From: Sulfobacillus thermosulfidooxidans
Lineage (GTDB): Bacteria > Bacillota > Sulfobacillia > Sulfobacillales > Sulfobacillaceae
Reading direction: 5' to 3'
DNA: 64,000 bases
NCBI RefSeq assembly: GCF_001280565.1
Contig: NZ_LGRO01000001.1
Location: 496,001-560,000, forward strand
Shown here: positions 26,366 to 35,322 of the stretch, one piece after another
How positions within the stretch are numbered: the first letter of the stretch is position 1
Layout: each line of letters begins with the position of its first letter
Program-made: the position numbers and the translations under genes
Notes under the pieces: generated by a model
Seen by the model: only the letters and a program-made list of their open reading frames with translations
Told to the model about the DNA's origin: nothing
Database searches by the model: none

Positions 26366-27029
26366 CCAACCTCTCCTCCAATTAGTGGCATGCTGGAAAT
26401 CATATCAGCTGCCAGATGGACGCCGTCGTCCGGTTTTAGGCGATGTCAATTTCACAATTTATCCTGGTGAAATTATTCTCATTCTTGGGGTTTCCGGTAG
26501 TGGGAAGTCCACCTTGGCGCGCTTGTTAGCATTATGGGATCCACCCGATACCGGCCAGATTTTAATAAACGGCAAACCTATACGGTTCTGTGGCTCCCAG
26601 CCTGCTTTGACCAGGCGGCGCATTGTCCTGGTTCCGCAGCATCTGGCCTTATTGCCGGGAGAAACAGTGTGGGGAAATATCTACAACATTCTCCGGTGGC
26701 AAATGCTCCAACCCATCGAACGGCTTCAACGCACGTGGGAAATGTTGGATGCCGTGGGCCTCATTCATTTTCGGGACCAACTCGCTGGGACACTATCGGG
26801 TGGTCAACAACAGCGATTGGCCTTGGCGCGGGCCCTAGCCTGTCAACCGGAAATTTTAATCGCGGACGAACCGACCCGATCGTTGGATGCGCAGATGGTG
26901 GAAAGGATTCGCGAAATTTTTCGGACATTCGCCGTGGGGAGCAGGAGTGTGGTTCTTATTAGCCATTTGACCATGGATGAGGAATTGGCCACACGCACGA
27001 TGAAGCTTGTTGATGGGATGTTGACATGA
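26355..27029 (+). CDS. ABC ATPase (MacB/LolD-like) of the bacteriocin locus
   Basis: A 224-residue stand-alone ATPase: Walker A GVSGSGKST, Q-loop LVPQHLALLPGE, signature TLSGGQQQRLALARAL, Walker B ILIADEPTRSLD and H-loop ISHL. The ATG at 26355 lies inside the adaptor gene end, and its stop overlaps the permease start (ATGA). It most naturally drives the FtsX-like permease encoded next. Because the C39 transporter in the same operon lacks its own ATPase domain, this protein is also the only local candidate to power it (inference). An unusual Arg follows the Walker B region (DEPTRS, usually DEPTGN/GA). Confidence 0.85.
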   Translation: MHPNQPLLQLVACWKSYQLPDGRRRPVLGDVNFTIYPGEIILILGVSGSGKSTLARLLALWDPPDTGQILINGKPIRFCGSQPALTRRRIVLVPQHLALLPGETVWGNIYNILRWQMLQPIERLQRTWEMLDAVGLIHFRDQLAGTLSGGQQQRLALARALACQPEILIADEPTRSLDAQMVERIREIFRTFAVGSRSVVLISHLTMDEELATRTMKLVDGMLT

Positions 27030-28180
27030 AAGCACGGTGGGGGTATCGCCCGTACTCGGCGGTTTCGCTGTGGGGGCGCATAGCCGGATTAGGGTTAGCG
27101 ACCATTATTCTCACTATTTCCATGGGACGCACGCTTTTTCTGGCCAATCAATTCCAGGTTCGCTTGGGATCGTTAGGAATCCGCAGTCTATATATTATGC
27201 CCAACCGTCCGCCCAATACCTTACAGTGGGGGATGGACCAGTGGATTCTCACCCATGCTTCCTCCGTGGCCGCGACCGTGCCCTTAATCGTATCCTCGCG
27301 CGTCGCGGAGTCGACTTCTAGTCATGTGGTCACCTTAACCGTGGTCGCCACTGGATCCCGCTATCCTCAACTGGCTCCCCTCCAATGGCGATGGGGCCAC
27401 TGGTGGACGAAGGGGACACAGCAACCGGTCGTAGTGCTTAATCCAGCCGCAATACAGGCGTTACATTGGTCAAAGGAAGTTAAACACCCTCAAGCTATTG
27501 ATGTAGCTGGAATGCCTTTGACGGTTTTGGGGGTAGCGAGCTCGGGAACCTTAGCGTTATCGAATGCCCCGGTGGCGTACGTGCCATGGGAGGCCGCCGC
27601 TCGCTGGGGGCCTTTGAATTCAGTGACGGCTTGGGGCGTTATTGCTCGTAGGTCACAGGATGTGCCGCAACTTGCACGAAGTGTGCCAGCTATTCTGAAG
27701 GCGTATACGGCAATTTACGAAGGAATACCGCACGCATCGTTTACCGTAATTTCCAATTCAAACATCCTGTCAGCTTTTAATGTGCTAACCGGTCTTTTTC
27801 ATGATTATGACCGCACGCAACAAGTTAGCATCTTTGGGCTGTTGTCCCTATACAATAGCTTGGCCACATGGGTTGATGTTGCGCGGTATCGACGGTATAT
27901 TGGGGTAGCGCTTGGCTTTGGTGCCCTATGGTCATCCGTGTTTATCCGAGAAATAACAGTAGCGGGCGTGCAAGGGGCCATTGGATGGGGACTGGGTATA
28001 AGCATGGGATTAGTTTGGCTGGGCATTCACGGAGCAATTCCCCAACTGACAGCCAGTACCGTTCTTGTAGGGGGCACCTCTTTCGGAATTGTTGTTGGCG
28101 TGAGTGTGGCAACAACGTTTGGAGTTATGGTGTGGTTCTTGCAGAAGACAAATCCATATCGATTAACTATTGATGAATAA
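27026..28180 (+). CDS. MacB/FtsX-like ABC permease
   Basis: A 384-residue permease with the MacB layout: one N-terminal membrane helix (GLGLATIILTISMGRTLFLA), a 200-residue external domain, and a C-terminal group of three helices containing an ALGFGALWSSVFIREITVAG stretch (the FtsX-type GA.g.....f..E coupling region). It overlaps the ATPase gene by 4 bases (ATGA). With the adaptor it should form a MacAB-like exporter or self-protection pump in the bacteriocin locus. Export of the peptides versus immunity cannot be separated from sequence alone. Last gene of the group. Confidence 0.8.
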   Translation: MKARWGYRPYSAVSLWGRIAGLGLATIILTISMGRTLFLANQFQVRLGSLGIRSLYIMPNRPPNTLQWGMDQWILTHASSVAATVPLIVSSRVAESTSSHVVTLTVVATGSRYPQLAPLQWRWGHWWTKGTQQPVVVLNPAAIQALHWSKEVKHPQAIDVAGMPLTVLGVASSGTLALSNAPVAYVPWEAAARWGPLNSVTAWGVIARRSQDVPQLARSVPAILKAYTAIYEGIPHASFTVISNSNILSAFNVLTGLFHDYDRTQQVSIFGLLSLYNSLATWVDVARYRRYIGVALGFGALWSSVFIREITVAGVQGAIGWGLGISMGLVWLGIHGAIPQLTASTVLVGGTSFGIVVGVSVATTFGVMVWFLQKTNPYRLTIDE

Positions 28181-28359
28181 AACACTAAAAAATCGGGCGG
28201 CCTTTCGGTGATCGAGTGGGTGGATCTGCCAGCCTCTCAAATAAGGTCGGAGGCCGATTGTAAGATCCGGGGTATCGCGTAAGCTGGCTGGCTGTCGCGG
28301 TTGTGATCTTAGCATTCTAACAACGGGCTCAGCTGTTGCCGAACAAGGAGTGGAATGAC

Positions 28360-28755
28360 ATGGAAGCATATATCGACGGCCTGTGGCTCGTGGGCATTGG
28401 CTTCATGGTGGCTGGGGCGGTGGCAGGCGTCTCTTCAGCCGGAGCTAGCGTGGAGTGTCTCGCGATTTTTTTCATCTGGGCTGGCGCGACCCGGTTCCCA
28501 CCGCATATTCCAGGCCGACCGTGGGTTGTCGCATTAAGTACACCCTCAATTCCGCGGTCGTGCCCAGTCGCCGTCCGTCAGCCTTTGCGAACCGGCGGGC
28601 CCGATGAGCGGCGGCGCACGGGACACTCTGTGTTAGAGGGGCAAAATCCCTACAGCGGTGGATCCAGCGCGGGTTGCGATGGAGTGGAGCCGTTGTACTA
28701 GTGCTCGCCATTGCCAACGCCGTATTTATTTTGACCCGTTGCGCCGGGTTAATTT
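28360..28755 (+). pseudogene. Small membrane protein, frameshifted and cut by IS66
   Basis: Starts at ATG 28360 with AAGGAG and reads MEAYIDGLWLVGIGFMVAG..., clearly related to the gene at 42113-42634 (shared N-terminal YIDxLx.V..GF..AGA.A, FFIWA and PSIP...V..LLRTG positions). Around 28645-28655 the frame shifts: the original frame runs to a stop at 28699-28701, while homology continues in another frame (LQRWIQRG.. then a second membrane helix) until the IS66 left end at 28756. Function unknown. The paralogue pair defines a small family of about 170 residues with two to three membrane spans. Confidence 0.7.
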
Positions 28756-28840
28756 GTAAGCGTCAAACTTGACCCACATTTCGCTGACGGGGAAGGGGCC
28801 GTATACTGGGTGCAACATCTCCCAAAGGAGTGGAATCCTC

Positions 28841-29164
28841 ATGACAGCTCAGGAACGTGAAACCCTCAAAGACATCTGGTACACGCGAGTGCAAGAGTTT
28901 CGGGCCAGCGGACTCAGCGGACCCCAATGGTGTGGCCCCCGTGGACTCAACGTGAAACAACTACGCTATTGGAATCGAAAATTTCCAGAAACCGACGCGT
29001 GCGCGTCGGAGACCGGTTGGCTTGTCATGAAAACGCCTTCTGCCACTGACCCCACCACGGTGCTCGAGATCCGGGTCGGTCCAGTCACCATTATGGGGCC
29101 TCCCGCCTTTCATCCCGAGATGCTCCCACGCATCGTGCAGGTGCTGGCCACATGCTCACGGTAG
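28841..29164 (+). CDS. tnpA: IS66 accessory protein TnpA
   Basis: A 107-residue protein with the IS66 TnpA layout: an N-terminal HTH region (KDIWYTRVQEFRASGLSGPQWC and onwards, followed by LNVKQLRYWNRKF) and a short beta-rich C-terminus. ATG at 28841 with AAAGGAG. Its 3' end overlaps tnpB by 13 bases, typical of the family. Confidence 0.8.
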   Translation: MTAQERETLKDIWYTRVQEFRASGLSGPQWCGPRGLNVKQLRYWNRKFPETDACASETGWLVMKTPSATDPTTVLEIRVGPVTIMGPPAFHPEMLPRIVQVLATCSR

Positions 29165-29509
29165 CAACGGGACGCCCCGTCTATCTCGCCTGTGGGCCCA
29201 CGGATTTGCGCAAATCCCTCGAGGCCTTGGCGGCATTGGGACCAACTGACCTTCCAGCTCGACCCGTGTTCGTCGGCCCTCTTTGTCTTCTGTCATCGCG
29301 ATCGCACCCAGCTCAAAATTTTGGAATGGGATGAGGCGGGTTTTTGGCTACACGATCGGCGTTTGGAATACGGGCATATCCAATGGCCAACGCGAGGAGA
29401 CACGGCCACGCAGAGCATCACGTTACGGCCATGGCAATGGCTATTGGACGGTTTGGCGCTCGATCAACCGGAAGCCCATCGCCCGCTACGCGGGCGACGC
29501 ATTGTCTGA
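29152..29509 (+). pseudogene. tnpB: IS66 Orf2-like TnpB, frameshifted
   Basis: The N-terminal part reads MLTVATGRPVYLACGPTDLRKSLEALAAL in one frame; the rest (QLTFQLDPCSSALFVFCHRD, LKILEWDEAGFWL, WLLDGLALDQPEAHRPL) continues in the next frame from about 29237. Both parts match IS66 TnpB in the right order, so a one-base change broke the gene. Loss of TnpB probably makes this copy non-autonomous. Confidence 0.8.
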
Positions 29510-29567
29510 ATGGAAAATTTTTGATCCCATAAAGGAATTCGAGCCCTCGATGGCGAAATTATAAAGT

Positions 29568-31148
29568 ATGACGGCTATTCCGGAACGATCATCCCGAGAA
29601 TGGGCCACTCAAGTGGCCCATCTCGAACAACAAATACCAGTACGAACCGCTAAAGTGGAGTGGTACGAAAGCCAACTGCGCTTGGCGGTTCAACGTCGTT
29701 TCGCAGCCTCCGCCGAACGGTCCGATGTTCAGCCGTGGCAACTCTTTAACGAAGCGGAGGCGGAAGCCACCCAGCCGATCGGACCCGCGACCGAAACCCT
29801 TACGGATGAACGGAAGAAAAGGATGGCCGGCCAACGGGACGCGCAGCTAAAGCATTTGCCGGTTGAACGCCGCGTCTATAGATTACCCGATGCCGAGCAG
29901 TCCTGTGACAGCTGTCACGGTCCCCTCCACGTAATGAGCAGTGAGGTTCGACGCGAACTGGAAATCATTCCGGCTCAAGTCAAAGTGATTGAACACGAGC
30001 AACTGGTCTATAGTTGCCGGCAATGTGAGCGCGAGGCGCTCACGACCCCGATCAAGACGGCGCCGATGCCGCGACCCGTGTATCCCGGAAGTTTGGCCTC
30101 CCCCTCCTTGCTCGCCGAGGTGTTGCACCAAAAGTTCACCGAGAGTCTCCCCTTGTATCGCCAAGAACAAGAGTGGGCACGCCTTGGCGTGCCGTTGTCA
30201 CGCCAAACCTTAGCGAACTGGGTCATCTATGCCGCGCATGAATGGTTCCAACCCTTGTATACGCAACTCCAGAGGGCGTTGTGGCGACGCGACATTCTGC
30301 AAGCGGATGAAACCACCGTGCAAGTCTTACACGAAGACGGCCGGGCCGCCCAGCAGAAATCGTATATGTGGCTCTATCGAACCGGAAGCGAAACGCCCGC
30401 GATTGTCTTGTATGACTATCAGCCTTCCCGCAGCGGAGATCATCCGAAAGCATTTTTAGCAGGATTTCGAGGATACCTCCAGGTGGATGGGTACAGCGGG
30501 TATCATGACATTCCCGATGTGGTGTTGGTGGGATGTTGGAGCCATGCCCGGCGCAAGTTCATGGAGGCGTTGAAATCCTTGCCTGCGGCCCAACGCGATG
30601 GACCCCATTTAGTCCGCGACGGCCTCGAATTTTGCAACCAATTGTTTGCGATTGAACGCGACCTGCGAAATGCTTCCCCGGAGGAACGCCAGCGCGCCCG
30701 ACGGGCGCGGAGCCGACCCGTATTGGCCCGATTCCTGTGGTGGTTGCGCGCCCAGCGCCAGATTGTGCTGCCCAAAAGTGGGTTAGGGCAGGCCGTGTCC
30801 TATTGCCTGAACCAGTGGGATGCGTTAACGAATTTTCTTCGCGACGGGCGGTTAGCGATCGATAACAATCGCAGTGAGCGTAGCATTAAGCCCTTTGTAA
30901 TTGGTCGCAAGAATTGGCAATTTGCCAACACCGCCCGCGGCGCTCGGGCGAGTGCCATCATCTACAGCATCGTGGAAACGGCCAAAGAAAATGGGTTGAA
31001 TCCTCGTGCCTATTTGCAATATGTATTGGAACAGTTGCCCCAGCGTAATCTCAAAGACCCGACCATCTGGGATGATTTGTGGCCCTGGTCTCCGGCGTTG
31101 CCGGATTCGCTTAAAGCCCCTCGCCGCCATCCCGTTTCGGATCGATAA
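29568..31148 (+). CDS. tnpC: IS66 transposase TnpC
   Basis: A 526-residue DDE transposase. It has an N-terminal coiled coil and leucine-rich region, a zinc-finger-like segment (CDSCHGPLHV plus CRQC), then the catalytic core: ILQADETTVQVL (D), YLQVDGYSGY (D) and NNRSERSIKPFVIGRKN (E). A C-terminal helix ends in the usual LP..N....P..WDDLWPW. Apparently intact and followed by a perfect hairpin terminator. It moves the IS66 element together with TnpA and TnpB. Confidence 0.9.
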   Translation: MTAIPERSSREWATQVAHLEQQIPVRTAKVEWYESQLRLAVQRRFAASAERSDVQPWQLFNEAEAEATQPIGPATETLTDERKKRMAGQRDAQLKHLPVERRVYRLPDAEQSCDSCHGPLHVMSSEVRRELEIIPAQVKVIEHEQLVYSCRQCEREALTTPIKTAPMPRPVYPGSLASPSLLAEVLHQKFTESLPLYRQEQEWARLGVPLSRQTLANWVIYAAHEWFQPLYTQLQRALWRRDILQADETTVQVLHEDGRAAQQKSYMWLYRTGSETPAIVLYDYQPSRSGDHPKAFLAGFRGYLQVDGYSGYHDIPDVVLVGCWSHARRKFMEALKSLPAAQRDGPHLVRDGLEFCNQLFAIERDLRNASPEERQRARRARSRPVLARFLWWLRAQRQIVLPKSGLGQAVSYCLNQWDALTNFLRDGRLAIDNNRSERSIKPFVIGRKNWQFANTARGARASAIIYSIVETAKENGLNPRAYLQYVLEQLPQRNLKDPTIWDDLWPWSPALPDSLKAPRRHPVSDR

Positions 31149-31174
31149 AATCCCCACCGCCAGGTGGGGATTTT
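31147..31174 (+). terminator. Rho-independent terminator of tnpC
   Basis: Perfect 12-bp stem AAAATCCCCACC / GGTGGGGATTTT with loop GCCA, directly at the tnpC stop. Confidence 0.85.
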
Positions 31175-31369
31175 GTGACGACGTGCACCTCCTCGCTCTT
31201 CGCGCCAGCACCACCACGGATATGGCGAATGAATGCGCTCCCGAGAGCCGATGGCTCTCGGAACCGCTCACGTGTTATCGACTCACGTCACAGCAGCCCC
31301 ACCGCGGTCACTGAAAACGCTCTTGCATAAACTATTTCTCCGTCAAGGTGGGAATGGTTTGACGCTTAC

Positions 31370-32606
31370 CCAAGACGGGCCAAAAAGGACAACACAGTAC
31401 AAGTACAACGCCAATGGCGCTATTATCCAAGCAACGACGAGTTTGGGGAATGATGAGAGGCAAACAACCCAACTTCAGTACAATAGCGCGGGGGATCTTG
31501 TCAAAGTCGTCGCTTCCAAAAGACCTTCAACGGAGTTCACTTATAGCACCATGGGCAACCTTATTCGTGCGACTAGTGGTCGCTATACAACGACGTTTCA
31601 GTATAATGGACTGGGATGGCTGACCGGACAGAGTACCGGATCCGGTTCATCCAATTCATGGCAGTTGCTTCGGGTGCCCATGGGGACAGTTGTGCCGACG
31701 GTGTCGGCACAGAGCTCGTCGGGATTCGTGGATTATGCGTTGGGGGCGACTCGCTTAACCGCAACACAGAACCACAAGACCCTTGGTTGGACGAGCCTAC
31801 CGGACGGTTCAGTATTGAGTACAGTGAATCCCGGAGGTGAGTTGGGACCCCTTCAGACGTATGACGCCTTTGGAATGTTCCAGACACCCACAGGTGCTCC
31901 GATACCGTTGACTTACGGCTATGGGGGATATAGTCAGTATAATGTGGGAGGAGCCGAGGGGATTGTTATTGACCACGTCGGGTCACGCTTCTATTTACCA
32001 GAATTGGGGCAATATCTCAGCCCTGATGGCCAATTTGTCAGCCCATCGTATAGTTATGCGGGAAACGCGCCTACTGTATTAACGGATCCCTCAGGGCACG
32101 AGGGCATACCGGGAGCCATTATTGGAGCGGGACTAGGACTGGCGAGTGGGCTCCTCACGGCCTTTGTCGTGCCTAACAATATGTCCATTGGTCAAAAGGT
32201 GGGCACTGTACTTGTGGATACTTTTGGCGGAGGGGTCAGTGGCGTTTTTGGAGGCGAGATCGGATCGGTCTCCCTCGACTTGGGTCAGGTGGGCAATATT
32301 TTAGCTTCCAGTGGCATCACATTTTCCACAAGCCTTGTTGGTCAATTAGCTGGGGGACAAGGATATTCGGTCAATTCTGTGGGTACTGACTTCATTTATA
32401 GTTTCGGTTTTGGCGGACTAAGTGGCTTCTTGGCTAAAGGTCTCACGCAACTCGGTGCCGAGCAGAATATGGCTAGCTATGCATCCAACATTTTTATCGG
32501 CCATTATTCTCTGGCTGCAGTTCCGTGGATGTTGCCAGTGTCGTCATGGCTCCATGATATGACCACGACAATTCCTACGATACTGGGATTCAAACAAGGA
32601 GGATAA
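31370..32606 (+). pseudogene. RHS/YD-repeat protein, front removed by IS66
   Basis: From the IS66 end onward the frame encodes YD repeats (YKYNANGAIIQATTS, LQYNSAGDLVKVV, FTYSTMGNLIRATSG, FQYNGLGWLTGQ) and an RHS core (GSRFYLPELGQYLSPDGQFV, YAGNAPTVLTDPSGHEG). The core is followed by a 170-residue variable C-terminus that is glycine-rich and hydrophobic. RHS proteins are large secreted shells with a toxic C-terminal domain, so most of this one is missing. The frame is open back into IS66 (ATG at 31233), so a short fusion could be made. The following gene may be its cognate immunity protein. Confidence 0.8.
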
Positions 32607-32614
32607 TATAACAC

Positions 32615-33373
32615 ATGAGCGATCCGGTTATTTCGGCAATTATTTGGGCCCTCATCATTGTGCTGTTGGCCACACCCGTTCTAAGGACTTTCCAGAAGAC
32701 CTTTCACGAGGTTCGCGTACGGAGCCCGTGGCCCTTTGACGGCACCGGATCGCATTGGGGTATCGGACGCTGGATGACGGATTCTGTGTTTGGCGCCGCG
32801 GGCTTTCTTTTTATGATGGGGCTGTCTGGTCTATTTGTGCTTTACGGTCTCGGATTGCTTATCGTCGTCGTGATCGGGGCGCAGCAAGCGTTCGCCCGCG
32901 TTTGGGGAGAGAGCGTGGCTCAGACGGCACAGTTTGTATTTACGGTTGGTTTGGCACCTATCCTGGGTTTTATTTTTTCGATGATCGTTGTCATCGTCTG
33001 GAAACGGCGACGCCAGTGGGAAGAAGGTCTTTTAGAGGCGTGGATGATTCTGCCCTATCCCACCCGGCAAGCAAAACCAGGCATCTGGATTGGTCGGATC
33101 CGTCGACCTGGAGGCGATACGGTCACGGTGCTCAGTGAAATCACGGGTGTCCCGCCCGTGCCCGACAAAACCACCCGCTGGAGCCAGTGTTCGGAGCATT
33201 TTCCGGTGAACGTGCCCCAAACGGTGGATCCGCCCGTGCCCGTGCGGTGGTATTGGGCCCCGAGTTTGTCCCCCTTTGTGGTGCGGTGGGAGCGGCAGTT
33301 TACCGCGAAACAGCGTAACTATGTAGCACATGCCGTAAAGGTCAACGGTCCCCGGCCAGAAGACCGGATTTGA
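32615..33373 (+). CDS. Membrane protein behind the RHS gene, candidate immunity protein
   Basis: A 252-residue protein with three membrane helices (about residues 7-23, 55-90 and 105-130), then a 120-residue cytoplasmic beta-rich tail with proline-rich turns. ATG at 32615 has AAGGAGG and lies 9 bases after the RHS stop, so the two were co-transcribed. In RHS/polymorphic toxin systems the gene immediately after the toxin is normally its immunity gene. A hydrophobic, possibly membrane-active toxin tail would fit a membrane immunity protein (inference). No family recognised. Confidence 0.65.
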   Translation: MSDPVISAIIWALIIVLLATPVLRTFQKTFHEVRVRSPWPFDGTGSHWGIGRWMTDSVFGAAGFLFMMGLSGLFVLYGLGLLIVVVIGAQQAFARVWGESVAQTAQFVFTVGLAPILGFIFSMIVVIVWKRRRQWEEGLLEAWMILPYPTRQAKPGIWIGRIRRPGGDTVTVLSEITGVPPVPDKTTRWSQCSEHFPVNVPQTVDPPVPVRWYWAPSLSPFVVRWERQFTAKQRNYVAHAVKVNGPRPEDRI

Positions 33374-33379
33374 AAAAAT

Positions 33380-33592
33380 TCTCCAAGCTCGCGTTGTCTA
33401 GCCTCGGCCGGCGAGATCTCAAGAGCGAGCGGTCTCCGTTGGGAAGGTCACGGAGTCGACGGGCGTAGCCCTAACCCGTAGTTGACGGCCGTCCGGAATT
33501 AAAAGCTCTGCGGGGACGCGGCGGTGTTTCGGACTCAGTAAGCCTTCCCAACATTGGCGAAGGCACAAACACTCCACAAGGAGGTAGACGTT
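33380..33592 (+). ncRNA. Omega-RNA-like structured leader of an IscB relic
   Basis: The roughly 210 bases before the IscB-like start are G+C rich and foldable, for example GTCGACGGG...CCCGTAGTTGAC around 33453-33486 with the loop CGTAGCCCTAA. IscB nucleases are encoded directly downstream of their omega RNA, which overlaps this kind of 5' region. The call depends on the IscB identification and position; the exact ends and guide are not resolved. Confidence 0.4.
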
Positions 33593-33871
33593 GTGTTCGT
33601 CCACGTGGTGAATAAAGACGGTCGGCTTCTGATGCTGACCCATCCGCGCAAGGCCCGACTACTGCTCAACGCCGGGAAGATCAAGGTGATCCGGCGTATC
33701 CCGTTTACCATCCAGTTGCTATTCGGTTCGTTCGGCGATACCCAGCTCGCTTATGTCGGCCGAGATCCCGGCAAGACCTCCAGTGCCGAAGCAGTTTGCG
33801 GCGACGGTCAAGATAGCGCACCAGACAACATCCCAGTACGACTGTCGTGGGTAGCGAGTGATGTGTACTAA
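33593..33871 (+). pseudogene. iscB: IscB-type RNA-guided nuclease, N-terminal remnant
   Basis: A GTG at 33593 with AAGGAGG 8 bases upstream starts VFVHVVNKDGRLLMLTHP, the PLMP domain typical of IscB (consensus V.V.N.dG.PLMPt.P). KARLLLNAGKIKVIRRIPFTIQLLF follows, in which ARLLL.aGKxkVirR.PFTIQLL is diagnostic. A degraded start of the RuvC-I region comes next (GRDPGKT). It stops after 92 residues, where full IscB has about 400-500 with HNH and RuvC parts. Only the RNA-binding N-terminus is left. IscB genes travel with IS200/IS605-type elements; another IS605-like relic is at 62.6 kb. Confidence 0.75.
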
Positions 33872-34009
33872 CCGTAATCGCTAGACTTGGCATTGCCCTT
33901 TACTTCCCTTCTTGAAGGAATCCAGAGGGCAAACTCTCGCCTTTGCAAGTCGCTCAAGATTATGATATTTCAAACGAGTCGGTTGTAAGAGGAAACGAAA
34001 ACACCTGCA

Positions 34010-34716
34010 CAAACGATAAGTCTCCTCTTCCGCACGTGCTGGGTGAACGCCGTGGAATTTATCCCGAGAGTCACGACGGCACTGGCGTGGTCATCGCGTC
34101 CGTGAAACCCCATGCGGCCCACATGGCCGCCACCGACTGGGTATGAACCGCCGGGACAACGAGTGGATGGGTCTGGACATCCAGGGGCATGACAACCCAT
34201 CCGCGCAGAGGATGTCACACCTCCGGCCCGGTGGCCCGAGCTAATAGACCACGGGTCGGCGTGGAGGGACGGGGCCTGCCCGGGCCCGGCGTTCGATGAG
34301 GCTGAGCACCCAAGCGGCCAGCCAGAGCATATAACCCAAGGCCTCCAACCGTTCCGGCTTGTGTCCCGAGAGCGCATCCCCAAAGACCGGATCTTTTTAC
34401 AAAGCGAAAACGGTGTGCGATGACCGTCTGGCCTGTGGGTTCTTCGAGCATTTGATGGGCATCACAGGCAGTGGTTGGCAGATTGGTGATGACGACAAAC
34501 GTCGCCGCCCGGTCCTGTGCCGCCTGCACGCGTTGCAAGCGCTGCGACGCCACGGCATAGCACACTTGGGACGCCCGATCGCTCCAGACGGTATCGTCCG
34601 CGTCGCGAGTGCAGGAAGCTCCCCACCTCCATGATTATGGCAATAGATTCCATCTCGTTGTCATCGTGAGCTTGCGATCAGACGATTTGTCTGGATATTG
34701 GGGGTTAAACCGCCAG
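34010..34716 (-). mobile_element. Decayed IS1634-like element, copy B
   Basis: On the minus strand 34565-34215 encodes the middle of an IS1634/IS4-superfamily transposase: LQRVQAAQDRAATFVVITNLP, LEEPTGQTVIAHRFRF, then after a frameshift near 34395 the family's KPERLEALGYMLWLAAW region. 34200-34020 continues into its C-terminal tail with stop codons. The right end near 34716 (GATATTGGGGGTTAAACC) also occurs in copy A at 21.9 kb. No functional gene remains. Confidence 0.75.
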
Positions 34717-34898
34717 AGTACAAGACGCGCCGGGGATTTTGTCACGCAGATGGACTGATCGCGCTGAATTGGCGTCTGGTGCAGGTTCCTCTCTCGGTGA
34801 TAGATTATGTCATTGTTCACGAGTTGACGCATCGCAGTTATCCGCATCATTGTCGGGAATTTTGGGCGGCGGTCCGGAGCCTTCTGCCGCAGAAGTAG
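34698..34898 (+). pseudogene. YgjP-like (DUF45) metallopeptidase, C-terminal stub
   Basis: The end of a YgjP/DUF45 (WLM-clan) zinc metallopeptidase: TRRGFCHADGLIALNWRL corresponds to the family's RWGSCS..G.i..NWRL, and VIDYVIVHELTHRSYPHHCREFW carries HExxH plus the third histidine. The N-terminal two thirds is missing. The frame's first codons lie in the end of the IS1634-like relic, which evidently removed the front. With the zinc site but no substrate part, it is unlikely to be active. Confidence 0.75.
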
Positions 34899-35322
34899 AG
34901 GTGGTGGGATCATGGGGCGGAGTTGGGGTGGTAATGGGACTATACGATTCAACCCTATGCATCCCCACAGTGTTTCGCATGTTCGTTTTCCACTCGCTGT
35001 ATGTTTTTCGGAAGTTTTCAGTTAGGGGGATGCGACTTTCTTGGAGCGCTTTCCTTTCGTTTCCGTAGAGAGGGCGGGAAGAAACGTACATCGCTAAATT
35101 CTTTGATTCGATCCAAAAGGTCCGGATTTTTCCTTTGGCAGCCTTTCTGCCGTAGGATCTAAAGAATATTGATAATATGTTTGTGCAAAAACTGCTGCAT
35201 TTTTTATCCACTCAGGAGTCGGTTTACAAATCATTGCGGCATTTAGGCGCCTAAGAGGTCCCATCACCGGGCAAGTTCATTGATGAGGAAAGATATTGTT
35301 CGATAGCAGGCGGCGTAGGAAT
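34899..35322. other. Intergenic, nothing recognised
   Basis: A 420-base stretch separating the mobile-element debris from the minus-strand island. Only overlapping short frames without ribosome binding sites. AT-rich towards 35200. Confidence 0.5.

Larger units (their letters stand above)
28756..31369 (+). mobile_element. IS66-family element with 13-bp inverted ends
   Basis: The left end GTAAGCGTCAAAC (28756-28768) is an exact inverted match of GTTTGACGCTTAC (31357-31369). Inside are tnpA, tnpB (frameshifted) and tnpC in standard IS66 order. The 8-base flanks do not match (GTTAATTT and CCAAGACG), so no target duplication survives, implying a rearrangement after insertion. The left side cuts a membrane-protein gene and the right side cuts an RHS gene. 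Confidence 0.85.

Noticed and set aside
29152-29509. Programmed frameshift in IS66 tnpB
   Set aside because: No slippery run is seen at the junction near 29237, and IS66 TnpB is normally read in one frame, so mutation is more likely.
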